Positions 16,437 to 25,484 are shown, counted from the first letter of the stretch. The stretch: 64,000 nt of DNA from Polymorphospora lycopeni (GCF_042237075.1 NZ_JBCGDC010000023.1:14663-78662); one strand, 5' to 3'. Made by a program: numbers and translations. Notes: generated from the letters alone by a model not told the origin.

Positions 16437-17441
16437 CTAACCCGTCCAGGCGTCCATCGAGGGTGGCCACATGGCGCGGCGGTTAACCCAGCCGATCTCC
16501 TGCAATAGGCTTTCGCTGGACCGGCAGATCCGGCACCAGGTCGTGGTGTCGCTGCCGTAGCCGGCCATCGACGGCAGCGCCTGGTCGGCGATGTCGTAGC
16601 CGGTCGCCCCGCACACCGTGCACCGGCTGCCGTGTGGCCCGTCCGGCTCGAACAGGTCCTGCTCGGGGGCGTGTCGGTGATGTCGTGTCTGCACCATGGG
16701 TGGGTCGACCTGTCGCCACGAACAGAGGTCGCTAACGAGGACGTACCAGCCGTCGGTGACGGCGGTGACACGCCGCATCCTGAGGGTTTCGTTTCCCACC
16801 TCGGGCTGCCCAGGGGTGGGGGCGTCGATGCTGCCGGCCGCGTGTGCCATGAACACCTCGGTGCGGTTGCCGTAGCCGCGTCGGACCAGCAGGTCGGCGG
16901 TCTGGCCGGGCCAGGTGCGGGCGTGGGCGTCGGCGGCGATCCGCTCGACGGCTTCGAGGCGGAAGCGGGCGATGACGCAGCCGTTGTACTGGTAGCCGGC
17001 GGCGATCTCGCCCGGGTACGGGCCGAGTTCCCCGGCCGCGAGGTAGGCCGGTGTCCAGGTCGCTGTCGCCGGCACCGTGGCGGTGTCGTAGGCGGCGGCG
17101 GTGTGTAGCTGGGGCGGCGTCGTCGGGTCGATCACGAGCCACCGGTGTCCCTCGCGGGCGGCGGCGTGGAGCCGGTCGAGCAGGCTGGTGTCGTCGGGGC
17201 CGGGTTCGGTCAAGGGCTGCCGGTACGGCGGCCACGGACGCGAAGGTCGTGGCCCGTCGTCGTGGACGGCGGTGACGGTCGCTGACCGGGGACGGGGTGC
17301 GTTGACCGGGGTGAACCACAGCCGGCCGGCGGCCGTGTCCACGACGAGCCACGGCTCCCCCGGCTCGCCGGTCGGGCCGGCGATGGTCGTTTCGGCCTGC
17401 CGGAGGGTCTCCCGCAGGTCGAACCAGAGCTGTCTGGTCAC
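16437..17441 (-). CDS. Hypothetical protein with C-terminal zinc-ribbon-like cysteines
   Basis: ATG at 17441 gives 334 residues, starting 3 bp after the transglycosylase/M23 gene ends. No membrane segment. Residues 1-60 are beta-like with conserved-looking WLVVDTAAGRLWF; the C-terminus has RCTVCGATGYD and about 40 residues later WCRICRSSE, a CxxC-CxxC pair that could bind zinc. No family is recognised. Its place in the leftward block and lack of secretion signal suggest a cytosolic element-specific protein. Confidence 0.65.
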   Translation of the reverse strand: MTRQLWFDLRETLRQAETTIAGPTGEPGEPWLVVDTAAGRLWFTPVNAPRPRSATVTAVHDDGPRPSRPWPPYRQPLTEPGPDDTSLLDRLHAAAREGHRWLVIDPTTPPQLHTAAAYDTATVPATATWTPAYLAAGELGPYPGEIAAGYQYNGCVIARFRLEAVERIAADAHARTWPGQTADLLVRRGYGNRTEVFMAHAAGSIDAPTPGQPEVGNETLRMRRVTAVTDGWYVLVSDLCSWRQVDPPMVQTRHHRHAPEQDLFEPDGPHGSRCTVCGATGYDIADQALPSMAGYGSDTTTWCRICRSSESLLQEIGWVNRRAMWPPSMDAWTG

Positions 17442-17444
17442 GTG

Positions 17445-18611
17445 CTACTCCTTGCTCCTATACGAAGAAGCCCTCGGCCGAGATGGCCGAGGGCGGTGGG
17501 ACTGGAACGGGCGGGGCGGCGGCCCGCCGGGTGGCGGGTGATGCCCCAGTGGTGCTCCCACCCGGCTGTGGTGGGCGACCGGGTCCACCGGCTCGTAGCC
17601 GTGGGCCCGGTTGTCGTGTGCCGGCCGGTGTACCCGGACCTCGTAGTGCAGGTGCGGGCCGCTGGAGTGGCCGGTGGAGCCGACGACGCCGAGCGGCTGC
17701 CCGGCGGCGACCTGCTGCCCTTGGCGGACGGTGGGTGGCTGGTCCATGTGGCAGTAGCGGGTGAGCAGGCCGGCGGGGTGTTCGAGGTCGACGTACCAGC
17801 CGCAGCCGCGGGTGCGGACGGGGTCGCCGTCGCGGTCGCAGCCCCAGTCCGCGCCGCTGTCGGCGTGGACCGCGTTACAGGCCACGGTGCGTACGGTGCC
17901 GGCCGCGGCGGCGCGGATGAGGGTGCCGCGTGGTGCGGCGAGGTCGACCCCGTCGTGGCCGGGCCGCTCGGGTACACGGAACCCGGAGACGAGGGGCGCG
18001 TGAACCGGTGCGGTCCACGGCCCGGTCGTGGCGCAGCCGGCGAGACCGTCGGCGGGGAGGTCGAGGGTGTCGGCGATGGTGGTGACGAGGTCGGTGGCGG
18101 CGTTCTCGTGCCTGGCGTAGGCGTGTGGGTATGCCGAGACCTGCACGGCCTGGGCGGCGTCGGTGAGCGGCATCGTCTCCCAGCCGGCGACGGTGACGAG
18201 CTTCCGGTAGAACGCCTGCGAGGCGTAGGCGGGGTCCTGGAGTTGGGTGGGGGTGCCCCAGCCCTGGCTGGGGCGTTGCTGGAACAGGCCGACCGAGTCC
18301 CGGTCGCCGCCGGCCAGGTTCCGCAGGCCGCTCTCCTGGATGGCGGTGGCGACCGCGATGACCCAGCCGCGGGCTGGTACCTCGAGCCGGTTGCCGGTGG
18401 CCACGATCGTGGCGGCGTTGCCGACCTGGTCGCTGTCCCAGCCGCCGACGGCAGGCCACACCACCGGCGACGCGGCGGAGGCCGAAAACGCCGTCGGAAC
18501 GCACCCGGCGGTCGCGGTTCCGCCGCCGACGAGACCGGCCAGACCACCGGCGCACAGGACGAACGCCGCGATGACGGCTACGGCAAGGGACAGCAGCGAT
18601 CGCAGGGTCAT
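17445..18611 (-). CDS. Lytic transglycosylase-like/M23 peptidase, conjugative cell-wall hydrolase
   Basis: ATG at 18611 overlaps the stop of the upstream gene (ATGA), deciding the start; 388 residues. An N-terminal membrane segment (about 5-30) anchors it or acts as signal. Residues 60-180 resemble the lysozyme-like domain found with NlpC/M23 enzymes in Gram-positive conjugation systems (AIQESGLRN, then SVGLFQQRPSQGWG). From about 210, HDGVDLAAPRGT, CHMD and HSSGPHLHYEV give the M23 (LytM) metallopeptidase with its zinc ligands. The role is local opening of peptidoglycan for the transfer channel. The last 60 residues are Pro/Arg/His-rich, and a perfect 10-bp hairpin (17470-17494) lies inside this tail. 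Confidence 0.85.
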   Translation of the reverse strand: MTLRSLLSLAVAVIAAFVLCAGGLAGLVGGGTATAGCVPTAFSASAASPVVWPAVGGWDSDQVGNAATIVATGNRLEVPARGWVIAVATAIQESGLRNLAGGDRDSVGLFQQRPSQGWGTPTQLQDPAYASQAFYRKLVTVAGWETMPLTDAAQAVQVSAYPHAYARHENAATDLVTTIADTLDLPADGLAGCATTGPWTAPVHAPLVSGFRVPERPGHDGVDLAAPRGTLIRAAAAGTVRTVACNAVHADSGADWGCDRDGDPVRTRGCGWYVDLEHPAGLLTRYCHMDQPPTVRQGQQVAAGQPLGVVGSTGHSSGPHLHYEVRVHRPAHDNRAHGYEPVDPVAHHSRVGAPLGHHPPPGGPPPRPFQSHRPRPSRPRASSYRSKE

Positions 18612-19204
18612 CGCGTCCGCCGGCATCGTCCGGCGGGCGGCCGGCAGGGGCGCGGGCGCCCCGCGTCACCCTGTCCGGGTGTCGGGGTCCGGCGGGCGCT
18701 GGTGTTGGCGGTGGTGGGCGAGAACCCGTTCCTGACAAGGGGTTGTAGCGGGTGCGCGGCGATGGGGATCGGGGCGAGGGGATGGACGGCGGCCGGCTCG
18801 CCGTCGCCGGTGTACACGGCGACGGTGTCGCTGGCCGGGTCGATGACGTAGATCCACGAGGCGCCGAGGTCGGCGGCGAGGCTGAGCGGGAAGACGGTGA
18901 CCGGCTCGAACCCGTCGGGCTCAAGGGTGCCGAGGGTCATCCCGACGCCGGGCACCGGCCGCTGGGTGGGAATGCCGCCGGGTCCGTAGGTGGTGGTCGC
19001 GGTGACCTCGGGGTCGAGGTACGCCCAGTCGTGGGCGAGGACCGCGCCGGTGAGCGCGTTCGTGTCGCGGCGGGCCACGCCCGCCCAGATACCGCGTAGC
19101 CGCGCGAGCAGCGAGCTGGGGTAGCCGTCGAAGTGGACGTAGCGGGCGTGGATGAGGTGCGGCTGGTGAGGACTGGCAATGCCGACGTAGCAGGGGGTTC
19201 CCAC
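18608..19204 (-). CDS. Hypothetical protein of the conjugative element
   Basis: ATG at 19204 follows an AAGGAGA site and gives 198 residues. The first 130 residues look like a compact soluble domain (YVGIASPHQPHLIHARYVHF, later AHDWAYLDPE and SWIYVIDP); the tail is basic and Pro-rich. No known motif or membrane segment. The stop overlaps the next start by 4 bp, so it is translationally coupled to the cell-wall hydrolase gene. Function unknown. Confidence 0.65.
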   Translation of the reverse strand: MGTPCYVGIASPHQPHLIHARYVHFDGYPSSLLARLRGIWAGVARRDTNALTGAVLAHDWAYLDPEVTATTTYGPGGIPTQRPVPGVGMTLGTLEPDGFEPVTVFPLSLAADLGASWIYVIDPASDTVAVYTGDGEPAAVHPLAPIPIAAHPLQPLVRNGFSPTTANTSARRTPTPGQGDAGRPRPCRPPAGRCRRTR

Positions 19205-19267
19205 GGAGCTGTCTCCTTGCCATGAGCGGTAGTCGAGAGCCGGGTTCGGGTGGTGTGATGGGTGGAG

Positions 19268-20296
19268 TTAGCGGGTGAGGACGGCGACCTTCTCGCCGTG
19301 CAGCAGCGGCGCGCCGTCGGGTCCCTTGATGTGGGCGTGGATCCAGATCCGGTATGCCTGGCCGTGGCTGTTGGTGAGGCGGCGCCAGTGGCCGCGTACG
19401 AGGAACCGGACCCGGTAGTGCCACTTTGGGGGGCCGCCGGCGGGTTCGGTGATGGGGGAGGTGCGGCGCAGCATCACGACGCGGGTGGCGTGGACGATGC
19501 GGGCGCGTACGGCGCGTCGGCGGGCGGGCCGGTCCAGGGGTGCGGGCGCGCAGACGCTGATCGGTTGGGCCTGGATGCGCCAGAACGCGTACGCGATCGC
19601 GGCGCACACGCGGGCGGTGTCGCTGGTGATGAGGTAGCGGCCGTCGGGTGCGGTCTGCCAGTCGCGGTCGGGCTCGTCGACATGAGGCTGGGTGATGGCC
19701 GGTACCGGTTTGGCGATCGGTAGGACGTCGAGGACGGTGAGGACGTAGGGGCCGAGCCGTGCGGGCAGGGTCGGGTCCTGGCGGGCGTAGTCGCGGATTC
19801 GGGCGGCGTGGGGGTCTTCGGGGTCGTCGCGGTTGGCCCAGCCGCAGATCAGCCAGGACTGTCCGGAGGGGGAGGCGACGGTGGCCCAGGTGATGGCCGC
19901 GATGCCGCTGACGTGGCCTGCCGGGTTGCGGTGGTAGATCGGTTCGGGCAGGAAGAGGACGCCGGTGTCGGTGGGGGCGGCGTCGGCGGTGAGCAGCTCG
20001 CCGGACAGGTCGAGGGCCTGCGCGGCGGCGGCGATGACGGCGGTCATGGCCGGGGCGAGTACGTACGCCTCACCGTGTGCCCACACCGTGCTGTTCGCCT
20101 GGTTGAGCACGGCGGTGAGCTTGTCGGTGCGGCGGGCCTCGTCGCCCGTGGGCGGCAGGGCTGCCCAGCGGGCCTCGACGAACGCCCTCGCGTACTGGTC
20201 GCTGGCGATGGTGGCGCAGTAATCGCGCATGCGGGTCTTCATCTCGACGGCGACTCGCGCGTAGCCGGCGAGGGTGTGCTCGGTGCGGAAGGGCAT
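19268..20296 (-). CDS. Hypothetical protein of the conjugative element
   Basis: ATG at 20296 behind AGGAGGA gives 342 residues. The protein is soluble and Ala/Arg-rich, with no signal peptide. The central part contains LICGWANRDDPEDPHA and the end RIWIHAHIKGPDGAPLLHGEKVAVL. It resembles in length and style the unknown proteins that accompany actinobacterial conjugation genes, but no domain is recognised. Next gene starts 64 bp downstream. Confidence 0.65.
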   Translation of the reverse strand: MPFRTEHTLAGYARVAVEMKTRMRDYCATIASDQYARAFVEARWAALPPTGDEARRTDKLTAVLNQANSTVWAHGEAYVLAPAMTAVIAAAAQALDLSGELLTADAAPTDTGVLFLPEPIYHRNPAGHVSGIAAITWATVASPSGQSWLICGWANRDDPEDPHAARIRDYARQDPTLPARLGPYVLTVLDVLPIAKPVPAITQPHVDEPDRDWQTAPDGRYLITSDTARVCAAIAYAFWRIQAQPISVCAPAPLDRPARRRAVRARIVHATRVVMLRRTSPITEPAGGPPKWHYRVRFLVRGHWRRLTNSHGQAYRIWIHAHIKGPDGAPLLHGEKVAVLTR

Positions 20297-20733
20297 GTGT
20301 TCCTCCTGTGGGCTAAATGGGCTGCGGGCGGCGGGCTGAAGCCACGGCGGGCTACGCGGCGGCCAGTGCGGCGCCGGGAGTCCGGCGTGGCAGCCGCGAC
20401 CGCAGATGGGTGATGCCGGTTGAACCAGCCGATGAATCCGCCCGGCTCACGGCGGTGCGCGACGGCGGCCCGGCCGGTGACCACGGCTGCTGGGCTGGAG
20501 TGGCGCCGCACCTGGGGCGTGGTGGTCCGGGCGGCGCGCATCGCCTGCTGTGCCCGCGTCGCGGCGGGGCACGGCCCGGCCTGGTCGGTGCACTGCAGGT
20601 TGGTGCACCGGTTGTCGGGGCCGGGCTGGTGGGCGGTGAGGACGTCGACGGCGAGGCGCCACAGCAGCGGGTCGGTGACGTCGGCGGGTACGAGGGCGCG
20701 GTGGGAGGGGCGGATTCGGCTGCGGTCGGACAT
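20239..20733 (-). CDS. Small Cys-containing hypothetical protein
   Basis: ATG at 20733 behind AGGAAAGG gives 164 residues. The first half has a conserved-looking LLWRLAVDVLTAHQP and the Cys series NRCTNLQCTDQAGPCPAA, possibly a metal site. The basic, low-complexity C-terminal part overlaps the next gene by 58 bp, so the gene could end its useful domain early. Function unknown. Confidence 0.5.
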   Translation of the reverse strand: MSDRSRIRPSHRALVPADVTDPLLWRLAVDVLTAHQPGPDNRCTNLQCTDQAGPCPAATRAQQAMRAARTTTPQVRRHSSPAAVVTGRAAVAHRREPGGFIGWFNRHHPSAVAAATPDSRRRTGRRVARRGFSPPPAAHLAHRRNTCPSAPSTPSPATRESPSR

Positions 20734-20904
20734 GCGGGGCGACCTTTCCTATGGTTTGCGGGCAGGGAGCAGCGGCCGGGTGGTGCCGGCGAGGTCGTGC
20801 CTGATGGCGGGCTGAACGATGACCGTGTCGATCGACGCTTATCTCTTGGCCAAGGTCAAGTCGTCGGGCGCGGATGTGGGCTCGTCCCGGAGAAGGGGAT
20901 GCGG

Positions 20905-21582
20905 CTACCGCAGGTCGCGGTACCGGCCGGGCGGCGTCTGGTCACCGTCACGGTCAGGCGTGTACGGGCACACGCCGCCCTCGCCGCGCTTGGCCAGGTA
21001 CATGGCCTGGTCCGCCGCGTGCAGCACATCACGGGCGCCCATGCCCGGCACGGCGACGGCGTAGCCGACGCTGGCGGAGACCGCGACCCACCGGCCGGCG
21101 ATGTCGAAGGCCTGCCCCGCGATCCGGTCGTAGGCGGCCCGGGCGGAGGCGTCGGTGTCGGTGCCGTCGCCGTGCACGACGAGGGCGAACTCGTCACCGG
21201 ACAGGTGCACGGCCAGCGCCACCGGCGGTGGCAGGGCGCTCAGCCGGCGACCGACCTCGGACAGTAGGTCGTTACCGAGTTCGTGGCCGAGGACGTCGTT
21301 GACCGCCTTGAACCGGTCGAGGTCGAGCAGGACGACCCCGAGCGGCTCGCCGAGGGTGAGAGTGGCGTCGAGATGCGCCAGCAGGGCCCGCCGGTTCGGC
21401 AGGCCGCTGGTGTCGTTGCGCATGGCCAGGCGGCGCCACCGGGTCAGGTCACGCTCCCGGCTGGCGATCGCCTGCCGTTGCCGGCGGAGTACCCGCCGCT
21501 GCCAGCCGAGTAGCGGTCCGGCGGCGGCGAGGCCGGCGAGGATGCCGCCGGCTGCGCTGAGGTAGGAGTGCAGGTGGGACAC
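20905..21582 (-). CDS. GGDEF-domain diguanylate cyclase-like protein
   Basis: GTG at 21582 behind AGAGGAG gives 225 residues. One membrane segment (about 9-28) is followed by a short coiled-coil-like linker and a full GGDEF domain: NDTSGLPNRRALL, LLDLDRFKAVNDVLGHELGNDLL, signature LSGDEF, and DQAMYLAKR. Serine at the first signature position is found in active cyclases. The RxxD inhibitory site expected just before the signature is absent. It would make c-di-GMP at the membrane, possibly tuning transfer to cell state; the regulatory role is inferred. It lies in the leftward block, 91 bp after the winged-helix gene. Confidence 0.85.
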   Translation of the reverse strand: MSHLHSYLSAAGGILAGLAAAGPLLGWQRRVLRRQRQAIASRERDLTRWRRLAMRNDTSGLPNRRALLAHLDATLTLGEPLGVVLLDLDRFKAVNDVLGHELGNDLLSEVGRRLSALPPPVALAVHLSGDEFALVVHGDGTDTDASARAAYDRIAGQAFDIAGRWVAVSASVGYAVAVPGMGARDVLHAADQAMYLAKRGEGGVCPYTPDRDGDQTPPGRYRDLR

Positions 21583-21673
21583 TGGGCATCGCTCCTCTGT
21601 GGAAAGGGAGCACTGGGGCGGGCGGCAAGCCGCCAAACTTCGACGCCCGCCCCGGGCTACCGACAGGTCGGGG

Positions 21674-22579
21674 TCAGGCGGTCTTCGGGGCGAGCCGGAA
21701 CGTCGCCGGCCGCTCCACGGTCTGGATCGCCGCACCGGCGGTGACGAGCTTGTGCAAGGCGTTGACGACCGCGCCCGCGCTGGCCTTCGCCGCGCCGGTG
21801 CCCTCGTTGGCCTTGTCGATCGCCTTGCACAGCTCGCTGGTCTTGAACTGCCGGTCCGGGTCGGCCTCCAAGACGTCGAGAATCGCGCCGCGCAGGCTGC
21901 CGCCCGCCCGACGCGCCTTGCCCGTCGCGGCCTGCTCGACCAGCGCGGGCGTGGGTTGCGGCATACCGTCGGCGGGCACCGGCTGATCGAGGTCGGCTCG
22001 TCGGCCGTCGCCTTCGGTGGCCGGCTCTTCGGCGGCTGCCGGGACTGCCGGCTCGTCCTGGTTCCCGGCGTCCGGTGCGCCGGGCACGGCGGGGGCGACG
22101 TCCTGCGGCTCGCCGACGGCGGCGAGCTTCTCGCCGTCCGGCTCGGGGTTTGCTGCCGGCGCGGTGGGATCCGACGGGTGCGCCGTCTCGTCGTCGGTCT
22201 GCCCGGCCGAGGTGACGTGGTCGTGCTCGACGCTTTCGGGCCCGCTGCTGTCGTCGTCCGGAGCCGCTTCTGGTGGGGCGTGGGGGCCGGTGGGCTCCGG
22301 CTGCCCGGACGACGGCTCGCCGTCGGGTCGCTCGTCGACGCCTTCGCCGCCGCTGCCGGTACTCCCTACGGGCTTCCACAGGGTGCGGCCGTCGTCGGCG
22401 CGGAACGGCTGCGCCAGGCCGGCGTCCTCCAGCGCGCGTAGCCGCTTGGTCGCGGTCGAGTAGCCGATGCCCGCGTGGGCGGCGATCGCGGCCGCGGTGG
22501 CCTCGCCGAGTTCCGCGATGGCGGCGGCGACCTTGTCCAGGGTGGTGGGTGGGGTGTTACCTGACGTGGGGTTTTCCAT
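21674..22579 (-). CDS. Two-ended winged-helix protein with acidic disordered linker
   Basis: ATG at 22579 behind GAGAGG gives 301 residues. Residues 15-70 form a MarR/IclR-like winged helix (AAAIAAHAGIGYSTATKRLRALEDAGL). A long acidic Pro/Glu/Asp-rich linker (75-215) follows. The C-terminal 80 residues read as a second winged-helix-like domain (LRGAILDVLEADPDRQFKTS then LCKAIDKANEGTG). Two DNA-binding ends joined by a flexible linker suggest a looping or bridging nucleoid-type protein. The promoter region upstream holds a 17-bp palindrome (22805-22821), a possible operator. Confidence 0.65.
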   Translation of the reverse strand: MENPTSGNTPPTTLDKVAAAIAELGEATAAAIAAHAGIGYSTATKRLRALEDAGLAQPFRADDGRTLWKPVGSTGSGGEGVDERPDGEPSSGQPEPTGPHAPPEAAPDDDSSGPESVEHDHVTSAGQTDDETAHPSDPTAPAANPEPDGEKLAAVGEPQDVAPAVPGAPDAGNQDEPAVPAAAEEPATEGDGRRADLDQPVPADGMPQPTPALVEQAATGKARRAGGSLRGAILDVLEADPDRQFKTSELCKAIDKANEGTGAAKASAGAVVNALHKLVTAGAAIQTVERPATFRLAPKTA

Positions 22580-23034
22580 CTGTTGCCTCTCTTTCTCTGG
22601 TCGAGCTGATGGGATCGGCGTGCACTGATGCACGCTTCGACGGCGCCGCGGATCAAGTGCGGTGACCGGATCTCGGGATGCCGCCGAAGCCGAAGTTGGC
22701 TCGGCCTGGCCGGCGGCGACCGCAGGTGCGCCCACGCCGCCGACCCGGGGGTTCGCCTGAGCCGCGCAAGGCGGTGCGATCGGGACGTGTGCCCGGGCAG
22801 GCGGGCAGGCGTGACGCCTGCTCGCATGGGGGCCTGCAGGTGCGGGCGTCGGCGGGGCCGCGGGCTGCCATGCACCACTGGGCGGTCACCCTCACGCGGG
22901 CTGCACACGCCCGAACCTTCCGCATGACGGGCAGCCGGTGAGGAGGACGCTGGCCATCAGCAGCGGCGGCCCGTAGTGGTTATCGGCGCTGCTCGCGGGG
23001 CTGTAGGGCCCGTCGGGGAAAGTACTGTGATTCG
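22580..23034. promoter_or_regulatory. Divergent intergenic region with a 17-bp palindrome
   Basis: 455 bp separates the leftward winged-helix gene from the rightward GyrB-like gene. GCAGGCGTGACGCCTGC at 22805-22821 has perfect 8-bp arms around one base and is the best operator candidate. Short Arg-rich open frames in the gap have no start signals and are not called. Confidence 0.45.
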
Positions 23035-23661
23035 GTGGAGGGGAACGGGTACAGCGCGGACCGTATCGAGGTCGTCGAGTTCGACGAGTCCGTGAAGAGA
23101 TGGCCCGCCATGTACTTCGGCGCCGGTCGAGGCAGCCCTGACCTCGCCACCCGTGTGCTGAGCAGCGTGCTGGCGCATGCGCTGCACCCGGCCACGCGGG
23201 TTGCCGCGCCGCATACCCCGCACGCGACGGCCGAGATCACCGGTGACCTTGCCTTCGTGGTCACCGACGATCAAGCCGATGCCTTGGACGAGTCCGGCTC
23301 CGTACGCCTGGGCTACAACGGGTCGCTGCTCGGGCCCGTCCGGTGGATCAGCGCCGCAGCGGCGGCTGTCAGTTCACGAACCGTGGTCGAGGTGTGGCGG
23401 GACGGCCACGGCCTCTGCCAGGAACTCGCCGGCCTGCACCCAGTCGCGGAGCCCCGCGGCATCGACCCGCCGCCAGGGGCGGGGACACGCGTGTCCTTCG
23501 AGCTGGACGACGCCTACTTCGGCCCGGGCCAGGTCATCGCCGCCGACCTGGCATCCCTGGACCTGCACGGCCCGGACTGCAACGGCCCCGCCGGGCCCGG
23601 GCACGTCACCGTCACCGACGCGCGGGGCCAAGATGAGCCCATCGTGATCCCGTACCGATGA
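23035..23661 (+). CDS. Stand-alone degenerate GyrB-like (GHKL) ATPase domain protein
   Basis: GTG at 23035 gives 208 residues. The order of motifs follows the N-terminal ATPase domain of GyrB: VKRWPAMYFGAG (GyrB: RKRPGMYIG), then a helix, AFVVTDDQADAL where GyrB has DNGRGIPV, SRTVVEVWRDGHGLCQEL like the GyrB VEVxRDGxxxxQ strand, and GTRVSFELDD-YF like GTxVxFxPD-IF. The Asn and Glu needed for ATP binding and hydrolysis (ExxDN) are not seen, nor is the glycine-rich lid. So it is probably a non-catalytic relative that could bind gyrase or mimic it. It is the only rightward gene in the 13-26 kb block. Confidence 0.65.
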   Translation: MEGNGYSADRIEVVEFDESVKRWPAMYFGAGRGSPDLATRVLSSVLAHALHPATRVAAPHTPHATAEITGDLAFVVTDDQADALDESGSVRLGYNGSLLGPVRWISAAAAAVSSRTVVEVWRDGHGLCQELAGLHPVAEPRGIDPPPGAGTRVSFELDDAYFGPGQVIAADLASLDLHGPDCNGPAGPGHVTVTDARGQDEPIVIPYR

Positions 23662-23682
23662 CACCCATCGCGGGCTGAACGG

Positions 23683-24879
23683 TCACTGCCGTTGCTGCGG
23701 AAGGTCGGGGCCGGCGGCGGTGTAGGAGACGGCGGCGAGGTGCCCAGCGGCGATCCGCAGTGCTTCGGCCGCATCGGTCAGTGACGCCCGTATCGCCGCG
23801 GCGTCGGTCTCGTCGAGGCCGTCGCTCTCGCTGCCGGGTGGGCTGTCCGCGAGCTGCCGTAGTCCGCTGACCAGGCTGTGTGTCAGGTGGGTCAGCGAGG
23901 TGGCGACCCCGGCGAGATCTCCTGACGTGGGGATGGCGGCGGACCGGGCGGGACCGAGGCACGTTGCCAGGTAGGTCACGAGGGTGCCGGTGGCTTCCGC
24001 GGCGGTCCGGGTCAGCTCGGGGCCGAAGGTCGCCCCGCCGCCGAAGGCCACACCGATCTGATCGGCCAGCGACGCTCCGGACGCCGCACAGGCGGCAGCC
24101 GTCGCCTCGTCGGCGTCCCCGGACCGGCGACGCCATCCCGGGGCGGGCACCGTCCACCGCCAGTGCCGGCGGAGCCTGTTCAGGACCCGGCGGACCCTGC
24201 CCTCGACGACCGGAGCGCCGTGTGCGGGAGCCGGCGGCACGGGACCGGCCGCAGCTGGTGTCGCGGCTGCGATGTCGCGGACGAGGGACCAGGCGCTGCC
24301 GGCGGCTCGTGCCGTGTCCGTGGACGAGTCCGCGGCCTCGCGTAGCAGCACCTCGACCTCGTCGGCGGCGTCGATGAGGTCGCCCCGGATGTCGCTGTCG
24401 GCGTCGAGGCCGGTGAAGTGTGGCTGGCGGACCTGGCCGAAAAAGTGGTCCCCGGTCTGTGCGTGCACCCGGGCGAGCAGCCGTGAGGTGCGGAACAGGT
24501 GACCGAGGAGGAAGGCGACGTCGGAGGGCGTGGGCAGGGCCGTCGAGGCGCTGAAGGGGCCGGTGGCGGTGTGTAGCCAGTGGTTGAGGTGCCCGGCGGC
24601 GACCACGGCGCTGCCCAGGCGGGCGGGGCTGAATCGGCCGTCGGCCGCGAACAGGTCGCGCATCATCGCCAGCCAGGCGCTGGAGGCCTCGTCGGCCGGC
24701 ACCGTCTCCTCGACGAACACGGCGTGCGAAGGGCGTCCGCCGCCGGTGGAGCAGATAGGCGTGTCGTCCGCGAGGTGCCACCACGGGACCGCACCGCCGC
24801 GGAATCCGCTGCTCCAGCGGACAGCGGGCTGGTCTACCACGGGTTCCCTACACACAGGACAGACCGGGATCTGGATCAT
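23683..24879 (-). CDS. Hypothetical protein with N-terminal CPVC zinc motif
   Basis: ATG at 24879 is chosen because AAGGAGAAGC precedes it; 398 residues. The N-terminus MIQIPVCPVCREPVV with further ICSTGG suggests a small zinc site. The rest is helical and Ala-rich (HLNHWLHTATGPFS, FLLGHLFRTSRLLARVHA) with no membrane helices of convincing length. Similar proteins sit in integrative elements of related actinomycetes, but no family name can be given. The 3' end faces the GyrB-like gene, 21 bp away. Confidence 0.65.
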   Translation of the reverse strand: MIQIPVCPVCREPVVDQPAVRWSSGFRGGAVPWWHLADDTPICSTGGGRPSHAVFVEETVPADEASSAWLAMMRDLFAADGRFSPARLGSAVVAAGHLNHWLHTATGPFSASTALPTPSDVAFLLGHLFRTSRLLARVHAQTGDHFFGQVRQPHFTGLDADSDIRGDLIDAADEVEVLLREAADSSTDTARAAGSAWSLVRDIAAATPAAAGPVPPAPAHGAPVVEGRVRRVLNRLRRHWRWTVPAPGWRRRSGDADEATAAACAASGASLADQIGVAFGGGATFGPELTRTAAEATGTLVTYLATCLGPARSAAIPTSGDLAGVATSLTHLTHSLVSGLRQLADSPPGSESDGLDETDAAAIRASLTDAAEALRIAAGHLAAVSYTAAGPDLPQQRQ

Positions 24880-25067
24880 GCTGCTTCTCCTTAAAGACGG
24901 GCGGCGACAGGCGAACGCGTTCGGATCGCCGTAGGCCTGGTGGGTGCGGTGCCAGCCGGCGGGCTGCCGGGCCGGCGTCGAGCTGGTCATGGAAGCCGGG
25001 GAGGCCAGGCCGTCTCGCGGGCTGGTGGCGCGAGCGGCGCCCCTGCGCCGGGGGCGGCCGGCATGGT

Positions 25068-25484
25068 TCAGGCCTGGCGTGGTGTGGGCACGTGGGCGGC
25101 CGAGACGGTGACCTGGCGGCCGAGGATGGTGACGATCACCGAGTTGCGGCCGGTGCCGGCGGCGGCGCGTAGCCGCTCGATGAGGTGTGTGCCGGGCTGG
25201 CGCAGCGGCAGCGCGACGAGCAGGTCGTCGCCGTCGGGGTCCGGCTGGTCGCGGCCGAGCCGGTCGGCGAACACCGCGCGGACGGTGGAGGCCGGCGGCT
25301 GGCCCGGGGCCGGCGGCGGCTGCGGCAGGCCGTTGGACATCAGGTAGACGCCGTCGTCACCGACGAGCAGCAGCGCGGGCCCGGACGGCTCGTCACAGAC
25401 CGGGTCGGCGTGTTCTGTCGCGGCGACGGCGTGCTCGGCGAGGTCCAGGACGTCGGCGAGCGGGAACCGGAAGACCGAGATCAT
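25068..25484 (-). CDS. Small hypothetical protein
   Basis: ATG at 25484 follows AAGGAGA and gives 138 residues, soluble and acidic. Visible features: LADVLDLAEHAVAATEHA near the start, LLLVGDDGVYLMSNGLP in the middle and NSVIVTILGRQVTVSA at the end, consistent with a small alpha/beta fold. No family recognised. It lies 149 bp after the next upstream gene in the leftward block. Confidence 0.65.
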   Translation of the reverse strand: MISVFRFPLADVLDLAEHAVAATEHADPVCDEPSGPALLLVGDDGVYLMSNGLPQPPPAPGQPPASTVRAVFADRLGRDQPDPDGDDLLVALPLRQPGTHLIERLRAAAGTGRNSVIVTILGRQVTVSAAHVPTPRQA

